Assembly: GCA_009809945.1 (NCBI GenBank)
Contig: WTPW01000344.1
Coordinates: forward strand, 131,135-195,134
Direction of reading: 5' to 3'
Length of the DNA stretch: 64,000 bases
Origin: Gigaspora margarita
Lineage: Eukaryota; Glomeromycota; Glomeromycetes; Diversisporales; Gigasporaceae
Numbering within the stretch: position 1 is the stretch's first letter; each line of letters begins with the position of its first letter. The position numbers and the translations under genes are program-made. Below the pieces are notes generated by a model that ran no database searches, was not told the DNA's origin, and saw only the letters and a list, made by a program, of their open reading frames with translations. Below, piece by piece: positions 23,641 through 35,285 of the stretch.

Positions 23641-24760
23641 CAATTTATCGAATATTAACTGGTAACATTTTTGAAGCAGAGACTATAGATCAGACAAAAG
23701 TTGATGAGTATGTTAAAATTGCTCTAGATCTGGGAAATCAAGAAATTGCAGTTGATTTACATGAGCATAATAGTGAAAGGCCTAGTAAATATGATATTTT
23801 TTGGAAGGCACAGCTTAGTTTCTTGAAAGAAAAGCAACTGATACCATAATAGCAGTTGATGATTGTAGGCATGACCAAATTATGCACCTTGCAAATGCAA
23901 TATCAGTAAATGATCTTTTGCAACAAATTAAGAATGAATGCCCAACTGGAACACCAATCCCTAGTATGCAATAGCTGTGATTACAGTTCTGGTCCAAGAA
24001 TCCAACAAAGCTTAGTAGTTGCAGTTTACTAGTCATTTGCCTTAAAATTTATGTCCAAATGCATCAGCTACATGCTTACCATCAAGATGCTTATTATGTA
24101 TCAGTGATATTTTATTACAAAAAAGAATTTGCTGTAAAATTTTAAGAAATTACAAATTTTATTATTATGAATAATAAACATCATTGTAAAGTTGGTGAAC
24201 CTGGAATTTCTATAGCCATAGTTGAAAGGGAAAAGAAAGTAGTAGTTAGTAGAAATACTACATTTGTAGTTACTGACTATGACTACACTAAAACAGGTAT
24301 ATCATACCAAGTGTAACAATGGTATACAATATATCCAAATCAATAAATAGTGATTTTTATACAGGCAAAGTATACATAGAATTAAAGGATTCAATATTTC
24401 AACCCTTCTCACCTATTCGCTATGCAATAAAGCTATATAACTTACTTCTTATAAAGGAGCTAACTGATAAATCTATACTATGTCTCTATACTAACAGTAG
24501 TCCAGATTATTATTGCACATGTACTCATGTTCAACTATCCTATATTAGTTTTTTTTTAACTTTAGATCTGGATTATTTTGTTGCAGTTTGAACATTACTA
24601 CAATATTCATAAAAAAATCATATTGAATGTATTTTGTTAATTTTAAACCTAGGACTACAAAGCTTTGGGTTAATGAGAACTAAAATAAATTATCATTCAG
24701 AAAAATTAATAAATAAAATCAGCACAATGAATGAATTTGTAAGGAAAATGATAGTTTTAA
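23641..24760 (+). pseudogene. Decayed DDE-like transposase relic
   Basis: In shifting frames this strand gives, in order, IYRILTGNIFEAET, YDIFWKAQLSFLKEKQ, FWSKNPTKL, QMHQLHAYHQDAYY, KKEFAVKF, NNKHHCKVGEPG, ILCLYTNSSPDYYC, QLSYISFFLTLDLDYF and ILNLGLQSFGLMRT. I recognise the layout from a transposon-like protein common in Rhizophagus, where intact members have LYTDGGPDHR at the acidic motif. Here that Asp is Asn and the His-Arg are lost. There are at least five stops or frameshifts, so it is inactive. Confidence 0.6.
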
Positions 24761-25741
24761 AGGTGATCTTATTGAAAGTCTTCAGAACTGATGCAAAGTT
24801 TAAACAAATGCCATATAGAGGCCTTTTTTTATATATTTGTTTTTGCTATTATTATACAAACTATTATAAGCTAGTTGTAAAATTATTGTAAAAAATATAT
24901 TTGTTCAAATAAAATACATATAAATTAGCTATGCAGGTAATTTTTCAAATCAGCCCATAACACAAAAGCAAAAATCTGTACTAAATATGCAAATATAGGT
25001 ATGTAGCATAATAAAAAGTTTTTTTATTAATAGGTCCAATTAAAGTTGGCTTTAAAAGATGTTTTATACTATAAAACTTTATCTTGTATAGAGAGTGATC
25101 TATGTTTATATGCTATGTTTCTCTAGATCTGTAAAGTAATACTCAATCAAATATACATTTTTTTGAGGCTTATACTTGGCACAATCTTCTCAATAACTTT
25201 TTATTTGTTCTGTATTTGTATTTGAAAATAATCTTGGATGAGAAGTAAAAATCTTTACTGATTATAAGGCACCAATTTTTCAATAAGAAATCACACAAAA
25301 ATAGTCAAATAAATTACTGTTCTATAGTGTAAAGCAGGTAGAATAAAGTTTTTAACAATATATATATATATTAATAAAATTCAAACAATCTAATTGTATA
25401 ACTTATTATCTATATACTGTAGTAGATCAATTTTGTATGACATGTCAGCTGACTGTTATAATCAGAAAAATGAGCTCTACAACTTTCAATTAGAAGCCAT
25501 GTCTATAATGCACCAGCTCTTTGAAGATGCATTTTGTCAAAAGCTTTTACTCTGATGCACCTACTAAATCACTTTTTAATATGGAAAGCTGCTAATCTAA
25601 GAAGAATAAGATGTAAGTAGCAAAATAATTGCCTACATTCAAAGGTGTAGTGATTTATAAGAGAGGTTCATTTTTTATATTTTTCATACCATTTGATTCA
25701 TAGAAAGCTCAGCAATAATTTTGTTTTAAGAAACACTATGT
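24761..25741. other. AT-rich intergenic
   Basis: No gene. A TA microsatellite lies near 25357-25372. gagctctacaactttcaatta at 25470 is shared, inverted or direct, with the foldback arms at 55.7 and 56.15 kb. Confidence 0.5.
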
Positions 25742-25899
25742 GTTGAAACTAGAGTTGCAGGTGAAACTAATCTTCAATGGTGCACCATGGTGCACCAAAA
25801 CTGGTGCACCGATAATTATAAAAAAATCAAATCTTCAATGGCGCACTGATAGTCCTGGTAAAACTAACTAGTTTCACCAACAACTCTAGTTGAAACTAA
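25742..25899. repeat. Small hairpin element with ggtgcacc words
   Basis: Termini gttgaaactagagttgcagg and caacaactctagttgaaac are mirrored. The inside has ggtgcacc four times and a repeated atcttcaatgg. Confidence 0.65.
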
Positions 25900-25984
25900 G
25901 GTTTTGGCAAATTTTTAAAAATGTAATTTTGTTGATTTGTGTAATTTGTGAAGATCATATGATTAAATTTTAGATGTGACAAAT

Positions 25985-26118
25985 CATGTGACTGGTATAC
26001 AATTTTTCTGAAATATCCATATTCCTATGTACATTTACCTAAATTTTTTTACTATGAGGAAGAGGGGTGAGCACTGGGGGGTAATATGTAAAACACAGAA
26101 TCCAGTCGGTCTCGCCTA
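25985..26118. mobile_element. MITE family A, 5'-truncated copy
   Basis: Only the right half is present, from gtgactgg through ctaaatttttttactatgaggaa and ggggggtaatatgtaaaacac to GGTCTCGCC|TA. Confidence 0.8.
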
Positions 26119-26381
26119 AACCAAGAAGTAAACAAAATAATCGTAAAGACAAAAATGCCCATATCTCACAATCCGCTGGGCCGATTTTAATGTTTCAACT
26201 ACCATTATGCTCATTTTCTTCTTCTCTGCATCGTTTGTTATGCGAAAAAGAGGGTTTACATAGTATGCAATCGATTTATTCTTATGAAAACGCCAAATTA
26301 CAAAAAAAGGCAAAAATTACATAGTAATCATATCCCGCAATTTACTATGTTTTTTAACTGGTTCCCAGGCGGATCACGAAT

Positions 26382-26505
26382 TACCGTATTTTCGCGCGTA
26401 ATAACGCGCGCAGGGATATAATTTCAAAATTTGGCCCAAATTAAGCTTAATTCGGGCCATTATTCTAAATAACACTCATGAGCATTATTGCGCGAAAATA
26501 TGCTA
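26382..26505. mobile_element. Small MITE, CCGTATTTTCGCG family, diverged copy
   Basis: TA|CCGTATTTTCGCGCG ... GCGCGAAAATATGC|TA around the same aaattaagcttaattc centre as at 11405. Confidence 0.8.
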
Positions 26506-27336
26506 AATATTATTAGCTTTTAAAGTTTGTGAAACCTTTATTTTCCTGTACTGTAGTAAGGCCATTGAAGTTGAAACTTGTTTAACGGGTATCCCCTCCA
26601 TATCCTAGGCTTCACCAAAGAATAAACGAATAGAAATGAAAAGTTTGATCGATATAATAACCAGGATTTCTCGGTACACTATGTTTAATTTTTATGTTTG
26701 TTTAATTTACCTCCTCCCTTTGTAAATTCGAAAAAAACTAACGTTAACAAATTCCGAAACTCGTATCTCTAATTTTACTCAAATCAAGCTTTCCACGTCT
26801 CAATTGAAACTTTTATATAATACCCTAAAAAATCTCGCCATTAGCGTCAATTTTCGATTTTGAATTTTTTTTTTTTTGGTTTGGCATGTATTTAATGCTC
26901 TAAGTTTTCTTGAATAACTTTACAATATAATTACCAAAATCAAATTCTAACTTTTAACATTAATAAACTTAAACATTTTGTCAACTGCAAATATGCGCCA
27001 CAAATTTGGCACAGAAATCGAAATCGTTGGAACCCACCCATATGTAAACAAAATAATACTTATTTAATGAATCTACAATTTAAATAAAAAAATTAATGTT
27101 TTTAAATAATTTATAGATACTATATACATTCAACGACAATATATTCAAATTATTATAATGCTATATTTTTTATTTATCATACTCATTAAAACTTAATAAG
27201 AACAATCAAACTATCTAATAAACATTGCAGCTAAAAAAAACTAATCAAACAAGTAGGCGCCAGCGGCCCCACTTTTATTGTATAAGAATAAATTGTAATA
27301 AAAATTTTTGCATAGACAATTTAGTTTAAATCAATA
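26506..27336. other. Intergenic 3' of the BTB-TLDc gene
   Basis: No gene or clear repeat. The part next to 27336 should hold its 3' UTR and cleavage signals, with several aataaa-like words on the minus strand. Confidence 0.5.
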
Positions 27337-28921
27337 CTATTTGTTGTATTGCTTTTTTTTATGAATCAGAAATATTTCATATTCGTCTGCTGAAAAGAAT
27401 GAAACACCATTATTTTCACATGAATACGTATTCATATTTCTAATTCGTTTTTCATAACGATGATTTTGAGTATTATGAGGAATATCATAACAATGACATC
27501 CTCTATTTTGATCGAAATCACTTCCCCTACCTCCTAGATAAAGACTACCAAAGCTTGGGCCATTACTAATATCATTGTAAATGGCATTTTTTGGAAACAC
27601 GACACGACTTAAAATAGAATTCGAGACTGTACCATTTTTTAATGAAAAAATAAAGGATTCATTGCAAACCGTATAACAACCATGTAATGATTTATCCCAC
27701 GAAACAGGATTGTATCCACCAAGAATTTCATCAGTACCTTTAACCTTAATAACCACAATCAAATTTTTTTGTTTATCACATAGATTCCAAAATGTAGCAG
27801 AATTAAATCCATCTCTACTTCCACGAAGAATTAATTTAAAGTCATAAGGATTATTTGATATAGAATATGAATTAGCATTTTTATCAATCCATGAAGAAAT
27901 TTCAGCCGCATGTTCTTCTTTAATGATATTTGAAAATGGTATGTCAGTTCTATGTGGTAATTCTGATGTCAAAATAACACGAGGTGGAAGGATTATTGAT
28001 GTAATTGGTTCATTTGGTGCCATAAAACGATTTATTAAATCTTTCCAAAGATTTTTTTCAAGAATTTGATGATATGGCATAATAAATTTGGAAGCATTTT
28101 CACCAGAGATTTGAAAATAACGAATGAGAGGTAAACAATTTTTTAAAGTAGTTTTTAATGCCAAAAATTCTTCATTAGACCAATCTTTAGGATTAGAAGA
28201 TAGACCTGGATTCTGAGCAATTCCCCATTTTATAATATAATTCCAAATTTTAATTTCTTCCAATTGTAAATCATCACGTTTAATCAACGAAACTAAAGCA
28301 TTTTCTTGAATAGAGGCAAATTTATCTGATTCAAAAACTATATCCGGATATTTGACTATAATGTTGTTACACCATAGTTGTAATTCTTTAAGCTTGTTAT
28401 TTTGAGAACTTTCTTGATAAATGCGAGTAAAATTTAATTTAAGCCAGTGAGAATTTGATTCAATTAAAAGAGCTTCAAGATGTTTTGCTAACTCATCAAG
28501 AAGAAATTCATATGCAATAAGCATTAAATCAAAGATAAATGATACGTCGAGATTTTCCAATAAAGCTATTCCACCATAAATATATCTTGTATTTTATTAA
28601 GTTTGTTAATATCAGATAATAAAGAAAGTAATACTATATAATTAATAAACTAAAGTAATAGATAACTTACTTGATAATGATTTCAAATTGTTGCATAGAA
28701 ACATTTTTCAAATTAATTGTTTTAATATCATCTTTATTTTTTTTAGCAAATTTTAATTCATTTCGAAAATATAAAGATCGATATCTCAATATAGCTGAAT
28801 GTGCTTTAAATATTTTAATGTTAGGATGTTCACCAATCTCAATAATTAGATTAAAATCTTCTTCATCTTCAAGAAGTTCAAGATAATTATTTGAAAGGCT
28901 TTCAAAAAATTTTGCAGTCAT
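27337..28921 (-). CDS. BTB-BACK-TLDc domain protein
   Basis: Two exons, 28921-28671 and 28585-27337, give 499 residues. BTB spans about residues 18-100 (DFNLIIEIGEHPNIKIFKAHSAILRYRS..YF). It is followed by a BACK-like helical part at about 105-215 (LVSLIKRDDLQLEEIKIWNYIIKWG). A TLDc domain lies at about 300-495, with FKLILRGSRDGF, the family hallmark GGYNPVSW, and SLYLGGRGSDFD. BTB-BACK proteins are typically Cullin-3 substrate adaptors, and TLDc is linked to V-ATPase regulation and oxidation resistance. The combination is greatly expanded in arbuscular mycorrhizal fungi. Length and domain order are normal and no lesions are seen, so it is probably functional. Substrate unknown. Confidence 0.92.
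28586..28670 (-). other. Intron of the BTB-TLDc gene (85 nt)
   Basis: Donor GTAAGT, acceptor ATACAAG on the minus strand. Splicing joins IIIK to YIYGG in frame (codon AA|A). Confidence 0.9.
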
Positions 28922-29354
28922 TAATAAGTTTAAATCTTCTATCCAAGTTTGAAAATCAAATGTATAATATAGTACCGCCCAACGTTAAAAAAAGTTGATA
29001 CAATCTTGTTTATGCATGTATGTACGTAAAGTATGTGCTTGTATCATTACACTGCACAATAATATGTGATCAAAATAGGTATTAGTAAAGTAGTACTATG
29101 CGGTAGTACAGATTCGGACTTACGAAAATTATCGTACGGTTAATGCAGACTTACAAAATTCAATTTTTATAGGTAACCCTTTTTAATGGTTTGGATTAGG
29201 GTAAGCGCTAGTATTATCCTTTTTTTTGAGTTGGGGTTAATTGGAAAAGTATTTTGCCGAATTTTTACTTTTATAAACCGTACTTTACTATATACTCGAT
29301 AAAAATAGACCGACCAAAATTATTTATTAAAATGATGTACTGTACAAGAAATCT

Positions 29355-29604
29355 AAAAACCACAATTGCACCTTATAGAGACAAATTATAAGCAATGAAA
29401 TTAAATACTAAATTTATTGAAGTTGATAATTTAATTTTAAATGTGTAACTTGATTATATTACAGATTACGCCAAACAGATGCACATTAAAATGCACATTT
29501 CTTAAATTATCGACTTCAATAAAGCCATTTTATTGTTGTTAATGATTTAAAAAACCACAATTAATACCTTATAAAGGCAAAATACATGCATTGAAATCTT
29601 AAAT
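29355..29604 (-). promoter_or_regulatory. Two copies of a promoter-like module upstream of the BTB-TLDc gene
   Basis: Copies at 29355-29405 and 29551-29604 share ccacaatt..accttata.ag.caaa.tacatgcattgaaatc. The SLR gene has the same module at 14196-14240. In gene sense each has a TATA-like CTNTATAAGGT. They lie about 450 and 650 bp before the ATG. A hairpin (29408-29522, aaatttattgaagttgataattt and its inverse) lies between them. Confidence 0.4.
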
Positions 29605-32199
29605 TTCTTCACCGTTCAAAAATTAATTGGCCGAAAAAATTGATGTTGTAACACAAATCATTGCCCATTCTGAATCACATTCGATAAAATTTTTTATTCT
29701 GATTCAACAAATATGTAAACTAAATTTTATCAAATTTAGTTTGTGGTTATCATTTAATTATTCTCGCTCGGATGCTTTATTAAACATGATATTATGAAGA
29801 TATATAGGGAGTAGTGCTCCACTTCACTACTTTTCTCTTCTATTTTTACATACTTGTGCTCTTTTGTCAATTTTACACCGTTTACATGTTATGATCCTCG
29901 CGATAATAACCCTAGCGTGACTTCGTCAACGCATAGGGCTATATTTAAAAAATTTTAAATTTTAGTAGGCATTTTATTTTATTGATCTCGACAACCACTG
30001 AGCTAAATTCGCTAGTTATTCTAATTCGATATATCAAACTAACTCCATATGGCATCCCTCTAGGGTTAAAAAAAATCCAGTACTGCGTGTTTGTCAATTT
30101 TATTAACTTTGGCCCCCATATTTAAATTTGAATAATATATAAGTTAACGCATAATATTGATTAAATGATTCACAATCGGTGGTCAAAATTTCAAATTTTG
30201 GGTATTTTCAAAGCTCCGTAATGAAATTTCATTAAGTTTGGTTCGGTAGTTGTTGTTCAAGGTTTGGCAATAAATTAAAAAGTCTGGTTTATTAAAATTC
30301 AATGATTTGGTGTTTGATGATCGTCTCTAGTGACTTGTATATATTTACCCGTTATATAAAACAAATTATATCTCGTATTTTACTTGTGCTATATTGTTCC
30401 AACTGTATTGTTGATTTGCATACTTCTATTATTGTTACTTCAAGTAAATGTTTTCCATCATACCTAGTGACTTGAACCGATTAATATTAATAAACAAGTT
30501 AACAAGTTATGCGTCTGCCCATGCACTGGAAGCTCTTTCTTTCTTTCGTTCTTCCCTCAATTCACATTAATTATCTCAATCGCAATATATAATATTCTTT
30601 GTTGCTAATTTAAACACCTTTACCTGTTTTTTTTTTTTTTTTAATTGACCATATGTTAAGTGGGTTAAATCAACTTAATTAGGTTTTGCATACGAAAAAA
30701 GACTTTGAATACAGTGAGCATATTTAAAAAATTGTGTTAGATAAATTAAAAAAGATTTAGAAGGTTACATTAAGTTGGTGTCATATGAATCTTTTGTCGT
30801 CAATTGTTAATTGATAATCTAAGTTTAGTTAGAGTGTTAGAAATTAGATAAATGTTACAGCCATAGCATTTTATTTTATAAATATATTATCCATTTTTGC
30901 TAAATTTTACGTTTTGTGCAGTTATTAAAGATATAATAATAACTAGAAAATGATAACGTTTTACAGGCTGTAACTTTATTATTGCATCCTTAAAATTAGA
31001 ATTATTTTAAATTTTAAGAATTTTTAATCATTATATCATAATGAATTTGTTTTTTAATTAATACTATTTAACGCATTGAAAAAAATTCATACTTTGATGA
31101 GCTTAAATGTACAGGACGATTTTATTCATCGAAACTACATAAAGTTCTTTAATTTCTCCAAATTTATCCAATAGGCTAATTGTTATTGGTACTGTATGAC
31201 TTTATTTAATATCCACTTCAAAAGTTACTTAGCCAAAGAAGAAAGTCTTTTCTATCAAACTACAAAGTTTAGCCTGTGGCTAAGACTATTTCTTTGAACA
31301 TTGGCATTTTTGAATTTTAAACAAAAAAAAAAAATAATAAATTTAAATAATAGTAAAATTTTTATAGAGACTAAAGCTTTTCAGACATGGAATATAGACT
31401 TTAAAATTTGATTTCTATAATTGCTAGAATTTTGCCATTACAGGGTTGTAGATTTTTTTTTTTTTTTTAGCATTAATCAAATTATGTGACTGATACTTTG
31501 ACTGTGCTAGGACTTTCACATTACATCAGTGTAATGCTTTGAGAAACATGAGTATAAACAATTTTGTTTAAATTTAAATAAAGAAAATTATTTCTACAGC
31601 CTAAATCGCAAATATCATAATTTAATAAGCCGAAAGAAATTTAGGTTATTTGAACATCAGAAATATTTTAGAATGTTGAAAATATTTAAATTGTTAAAAA
31701 ATATTTGGGTTCTCCGGAATTGCCTTATTATTTTACTAAAAACGCTTTTAATGCTCCAACTTAATTATAATACTACCTTTAAATATTTCAGTTTGTTCTG
31801 GATATTTCTCAAAAAAATTACTATAATTTACAGTCATTTACAGTTATCAAAAGCTTTATTGATTGTTAAATGAATCATGAGATTATTAGTTATGATAAAA
31901 ATACTTTTTTTTAGAATATTTTATCACTGGACGTAATATGAAAAAATAAGAAGCATAAACTTTTATTTCATTTATCAATGTTATGACTTAATAAAATTTT
32001 GTGCGTGTATAAATGCGTAACATTACAGTACTACTGTATGGATTACGATATTACAAAATCCATTTTTTCTTATATCTTTTTGATATTTTTTCATGCCATC
32101 AAAAATCTTTATGGGCAATATGCCCAATTTAATAAAAAAAAAATTTCAAAAATTTAAGTAAAGAAATTTATACACTACATTCATGCAGATAGTGAGTCG
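29605..32199. other. AT-rich intergenic with faint gene debris
   Basis: No intact gene. 30496-30512 repeats the aacaagttatgcgtctgcc start of the 1.6-kb repeat. 30680-30850 is a diverged direct match to about 33300-33510. A short frame at 31673-31873 (+) may be an upstream scrap of the F-box-like relic. Homopolymer runs at 30632 and 31449. Confidence 0.45.
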
Positions 32200-33280
32200 G
32201 TATTTGTTAGATGTAAATTCCTATACTTTGACGAGATAAATTTTTTGTTTAGTAAAAATCCAATGTTTATATGGATATATTTCATCTTCTAAAGACAATA
32301 AAGAATATATTTAAAAAGAATATCAGATATGGAATAATTGCTGTATTTCTTAGTACACAATTTCATTATACAATATTTTTTAAACTTTCGATTTATTTCA
32401 TCTAAGAGATAGAGTCGAATAATGGATCAAATGGGTCAACATCATTCATCAAAGAAATAATGATTTAAAATTAAAATTATTATTTTAATGGTGCTATCCT
32501 GTCCAGATTAGATGAATTTCTCTTGCAATTTCATGTTCTATTTGTCACAATAATATCCATTAAATCTAAATCTAATTATGAACAGGCTATCACTTTATTA
32601 AAAATATTAGCAAAGAATGTTACGAAAATTACGACTATGTCACGAATTAACCTGTATTATTAAATCTCAAGAACACCTTAAATAGTTTAGTATTTCCTGC
32701 AATAATAAATCATATGGTATTATTTTATCTCTGAAAAGTTATGTAATATCATTGAAAGAAATAATAATAGAGAATTGTGGCTATAATGCAGAGTTTAAAG
32801 TGTTAAGATATTATGAAAATTTAGAAGCTATTCGCATTTAATATAGTGATGAGGAAATACTTAAAATGTTAAACACCAGAATTGAATTTTAGCAATAAAT
32901 TTTCGCAAATGGTTGACGCACCAAATATAATACAAATTTTGGAAAGGTCAGGCTAATTTATACAACAATTCAAACTTAATGTAAGAGGAAGGCAAGAAAT
33001 TTATTCATAATCATCACTAGTAGAAAAACTTAGGACTTTGTCCAATATTATTTATTTTTAAATTTCTGGTGTTGAATTTTCTTGACTATTTAAAAAGACT
33101 TCAATTTCTCACCAGATGCTGTTATGAAGGATCACATGCAATGCGAAAAAGAGGCAAAAGAAACTGTTAAGAAGCTTACAGAAATATTTCCATCAACACT
33201 ATATTATTAGATATTTGCTCGATCATGTGATACTCCTCTAAAAAAATTATCATTATGTATGAGCTAGGATGAGTACAATA
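32200..33280 (+). pseudogene. F-box/LRR-type protein relic
   Basis: Fragments in all three frames follow the order of the large fungal F-box-like family: ILAKNVTKITT, LISEKSYVISLKEIIIENCGYNAEFKVL, NLEAIRI, EEILKMLNTRIEF, APNIIQILERSG, FKLNVRG, VEKLRTLSNIIYF, ISGVEFS, KETVKKLTEIFPSTLYY, and FARSCDTPLKKLSLCMS at the end. The leucine-rich rhythm is clear, but stops and indels occur every 20-60 codons. Such proteins normally pair an N-terminal F-box (SCF ubiquitin ligase) with LRRs. The F-box itself is not visible here. Confidence 0.6.
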
Positions 33281-33525
33281 AGATAAAAAATATCAATGCG
33301 TTAATTAGATTCTGCACTCGAAAAAAGACCTTGTATACTGCGAATATATTCGAAATATTAAATTTAAATAAAAATAAAAAAAGATTATTTAGAAGATTAT
33401 GTTGTATTAGTATCATATGATTTTTTGTGCCAATTGTTAATTGTAATTTAAAATATGGTTAATATTTATTTGATTTTTATTTGAGTTGGGCATTAGAATT
33501 AGTAGAACTATGGTAGACAATTAGT

Positions 33526-33645
33526 ATTATTAATTTCCTGGGAATTTAAAAATTACAGCAGACAGATGGCCCGAAGGGTCATCTGCATCATATGATCATC
33601 GGGAATCTCTGCTGTAATTTTTAAACTCCCAGGAAATTAATAATA
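33526..33645. mobile_element. Small hairpin MITE
   Basis: ttattaatttcctgggaattt and its mirror aaactcccaggaaattaataa enclose an inner stem atggcccgaagggtcat. Arms are about 35 bp and nearly perfect. Confidence 0.8.
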
Positions 33646-34967
33646 ATTAAGTCTTAAGTTTTGTAAAGTTTTATTAAATAATTCTTTCATTTAAATTATT
33701 AATTATATACTTTCACATCATGTTATAAGTATTTTTAATAATTTACTTTGTATATTGTTATTTAAAGCTTATATTATTTTATTATTTTTGAATACATTAA
33801 AGAGTGATGTCAAATTAAAACCTGAAAGTGAATACTCAGGTTTAATTATGTAATATTATAAGTTGTCGGGATCTAGTTCACCATAACGAAACAAATAATC
33901 TTTGCTAGCTTAATTTTGCAGCCCTCAAATAAGACAAACATAAAATCATAACATTAAAATATCAATGAGGTTAAATATTAAGCTAGTTGATTTTAACTCT
34001 TAACAAGTGATTAACAAATTTTTTCATTAAGATTGATTGCGTTTTTACTGAATCATTTTATTCAAAGGTTCAAAAAAAAAAATTTATATAAAAAAATTTG
34101 CTGCGTTGCTATTGACTCAATCCATATAATGTAATTGAAATTCTTGTTCATTCGTTATTACAAATGAAATAATATAAAATATATTGCATCAATTAGTGCA
34201 AATGTATAGCAAAGTGGCAAAAGTATTTATTTAAGTAGAAACACCTTATTGAATGTCTTATGCAATTATTCCTGAAAATATGTTTTTAGTAAAATAGTAC
34301 TGTATGGCAGTACAGAATTATACTAAATTAATTGATACAGTTAATATATTAGACATCACATTCAAATTTCTCCAATTAATAATTAACATACGTGAGTTAA
34401 AAATTTTATAATCGATTAAAAAGTAACTTAAGTTTATTAAAGTATTTTTCAATTTAAAAGAATTTTTTTAAAAAAAATTTTAATGATTTTTTTATTATTT
34501 TTTTTTTCATATGCCTAATTAGACATTCTATAATTTTTTCGTTTCAAACCTTTGAAAAAATTGTTGCCAACAATGTGAATGGCCGAGAAAATGAAAGAAT
34601 CATAATAGATTATGCAAAATATGATCACTGTTTAGCTGTTTTACAAAACTCATCTAATTAACACAAAATCCAAGCTTTATTGGATTCTTAATACTCGAAA
34701 AGCATAGGCACGACTGGTCAAGTGATTGGAAGAATGCCGGCTAGCCAAAGGTGCCGGAAATAAATTCAATTAAATTCAATTAAAGGACTTGAAGTCCGCA
34801 GAATACAATATGAGCAATTTGGCTAAGTAATTTGAACTGAAACGATGATATGCTCCTAGAAAATTAGCAAGTGAGATTGCGCCAGGTATCATCGTAACAG
34901 TAGAACGAGCGAGAGGCAGCATCAGCCGGTGGTTTCCCGCCTGCTCGAAGCAAACCGGCTGTTAAAT
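33646..34967. other. AT-rich intergenic
   Basis: No gene. 34704-34830 contains tggtcaagtgattgg and ggacttgaagtcc, faintly like tRNA-type A and B boxes but not foldable by eye into a tRNA. Confidence 0.4.
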
Positions 34968-35031
34968 AGGACAATGGCAGAATCAGGAGACAGTTCCATT
35001 GATTCGGGTGTAGAATTTCTGCTATTGTCCT
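34968..35031. repeat. Hairpin aggacaatggcagaa / ttctgctattgtcct
   Basis: 15-16-bp arms with one mismatch and a 34-base loop, in an unusually GC-rich patch (34880-35060) that may be the outer part of the DIRS-like element. Confidence 0.6.
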
Positions 35032-35285
35032 CTGTTCTGACGTGGTCGATATGGCTTATTTGTCGATGGTAGTCGTATGTGAGTGATTATGGATCACTGG
35101 CTGGTTTTTTTTTTTTTTTTTTTTTTTTATTTGTCTCGAGGAGTGTTAGGTTGGTGTTTCTGTATAATCATGCTAGTCCCCTTCTGTCCTTCCTTCCCTA
35201 TTATTATTATTATTATTATTTTATTTTATTTTTTTTTTATATATATATATATGATTGTGATGTTTGAGGTTCCATTAGTGTGAGA

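Noticed and set aside
34704-34830. Possible tRNA or SINE head (tggtcaagtgattgg, ggacttgaagtcc)
   Set aside because: It does not fold into a cloverleaf by eye, box spacing is wrong and no second copy is seen.
35079-35283. Plus-strand frames over T- and TTA-rich DNA
   Set aside because: Translations are homopolymeric Phe/Ile runs from simple repeats.
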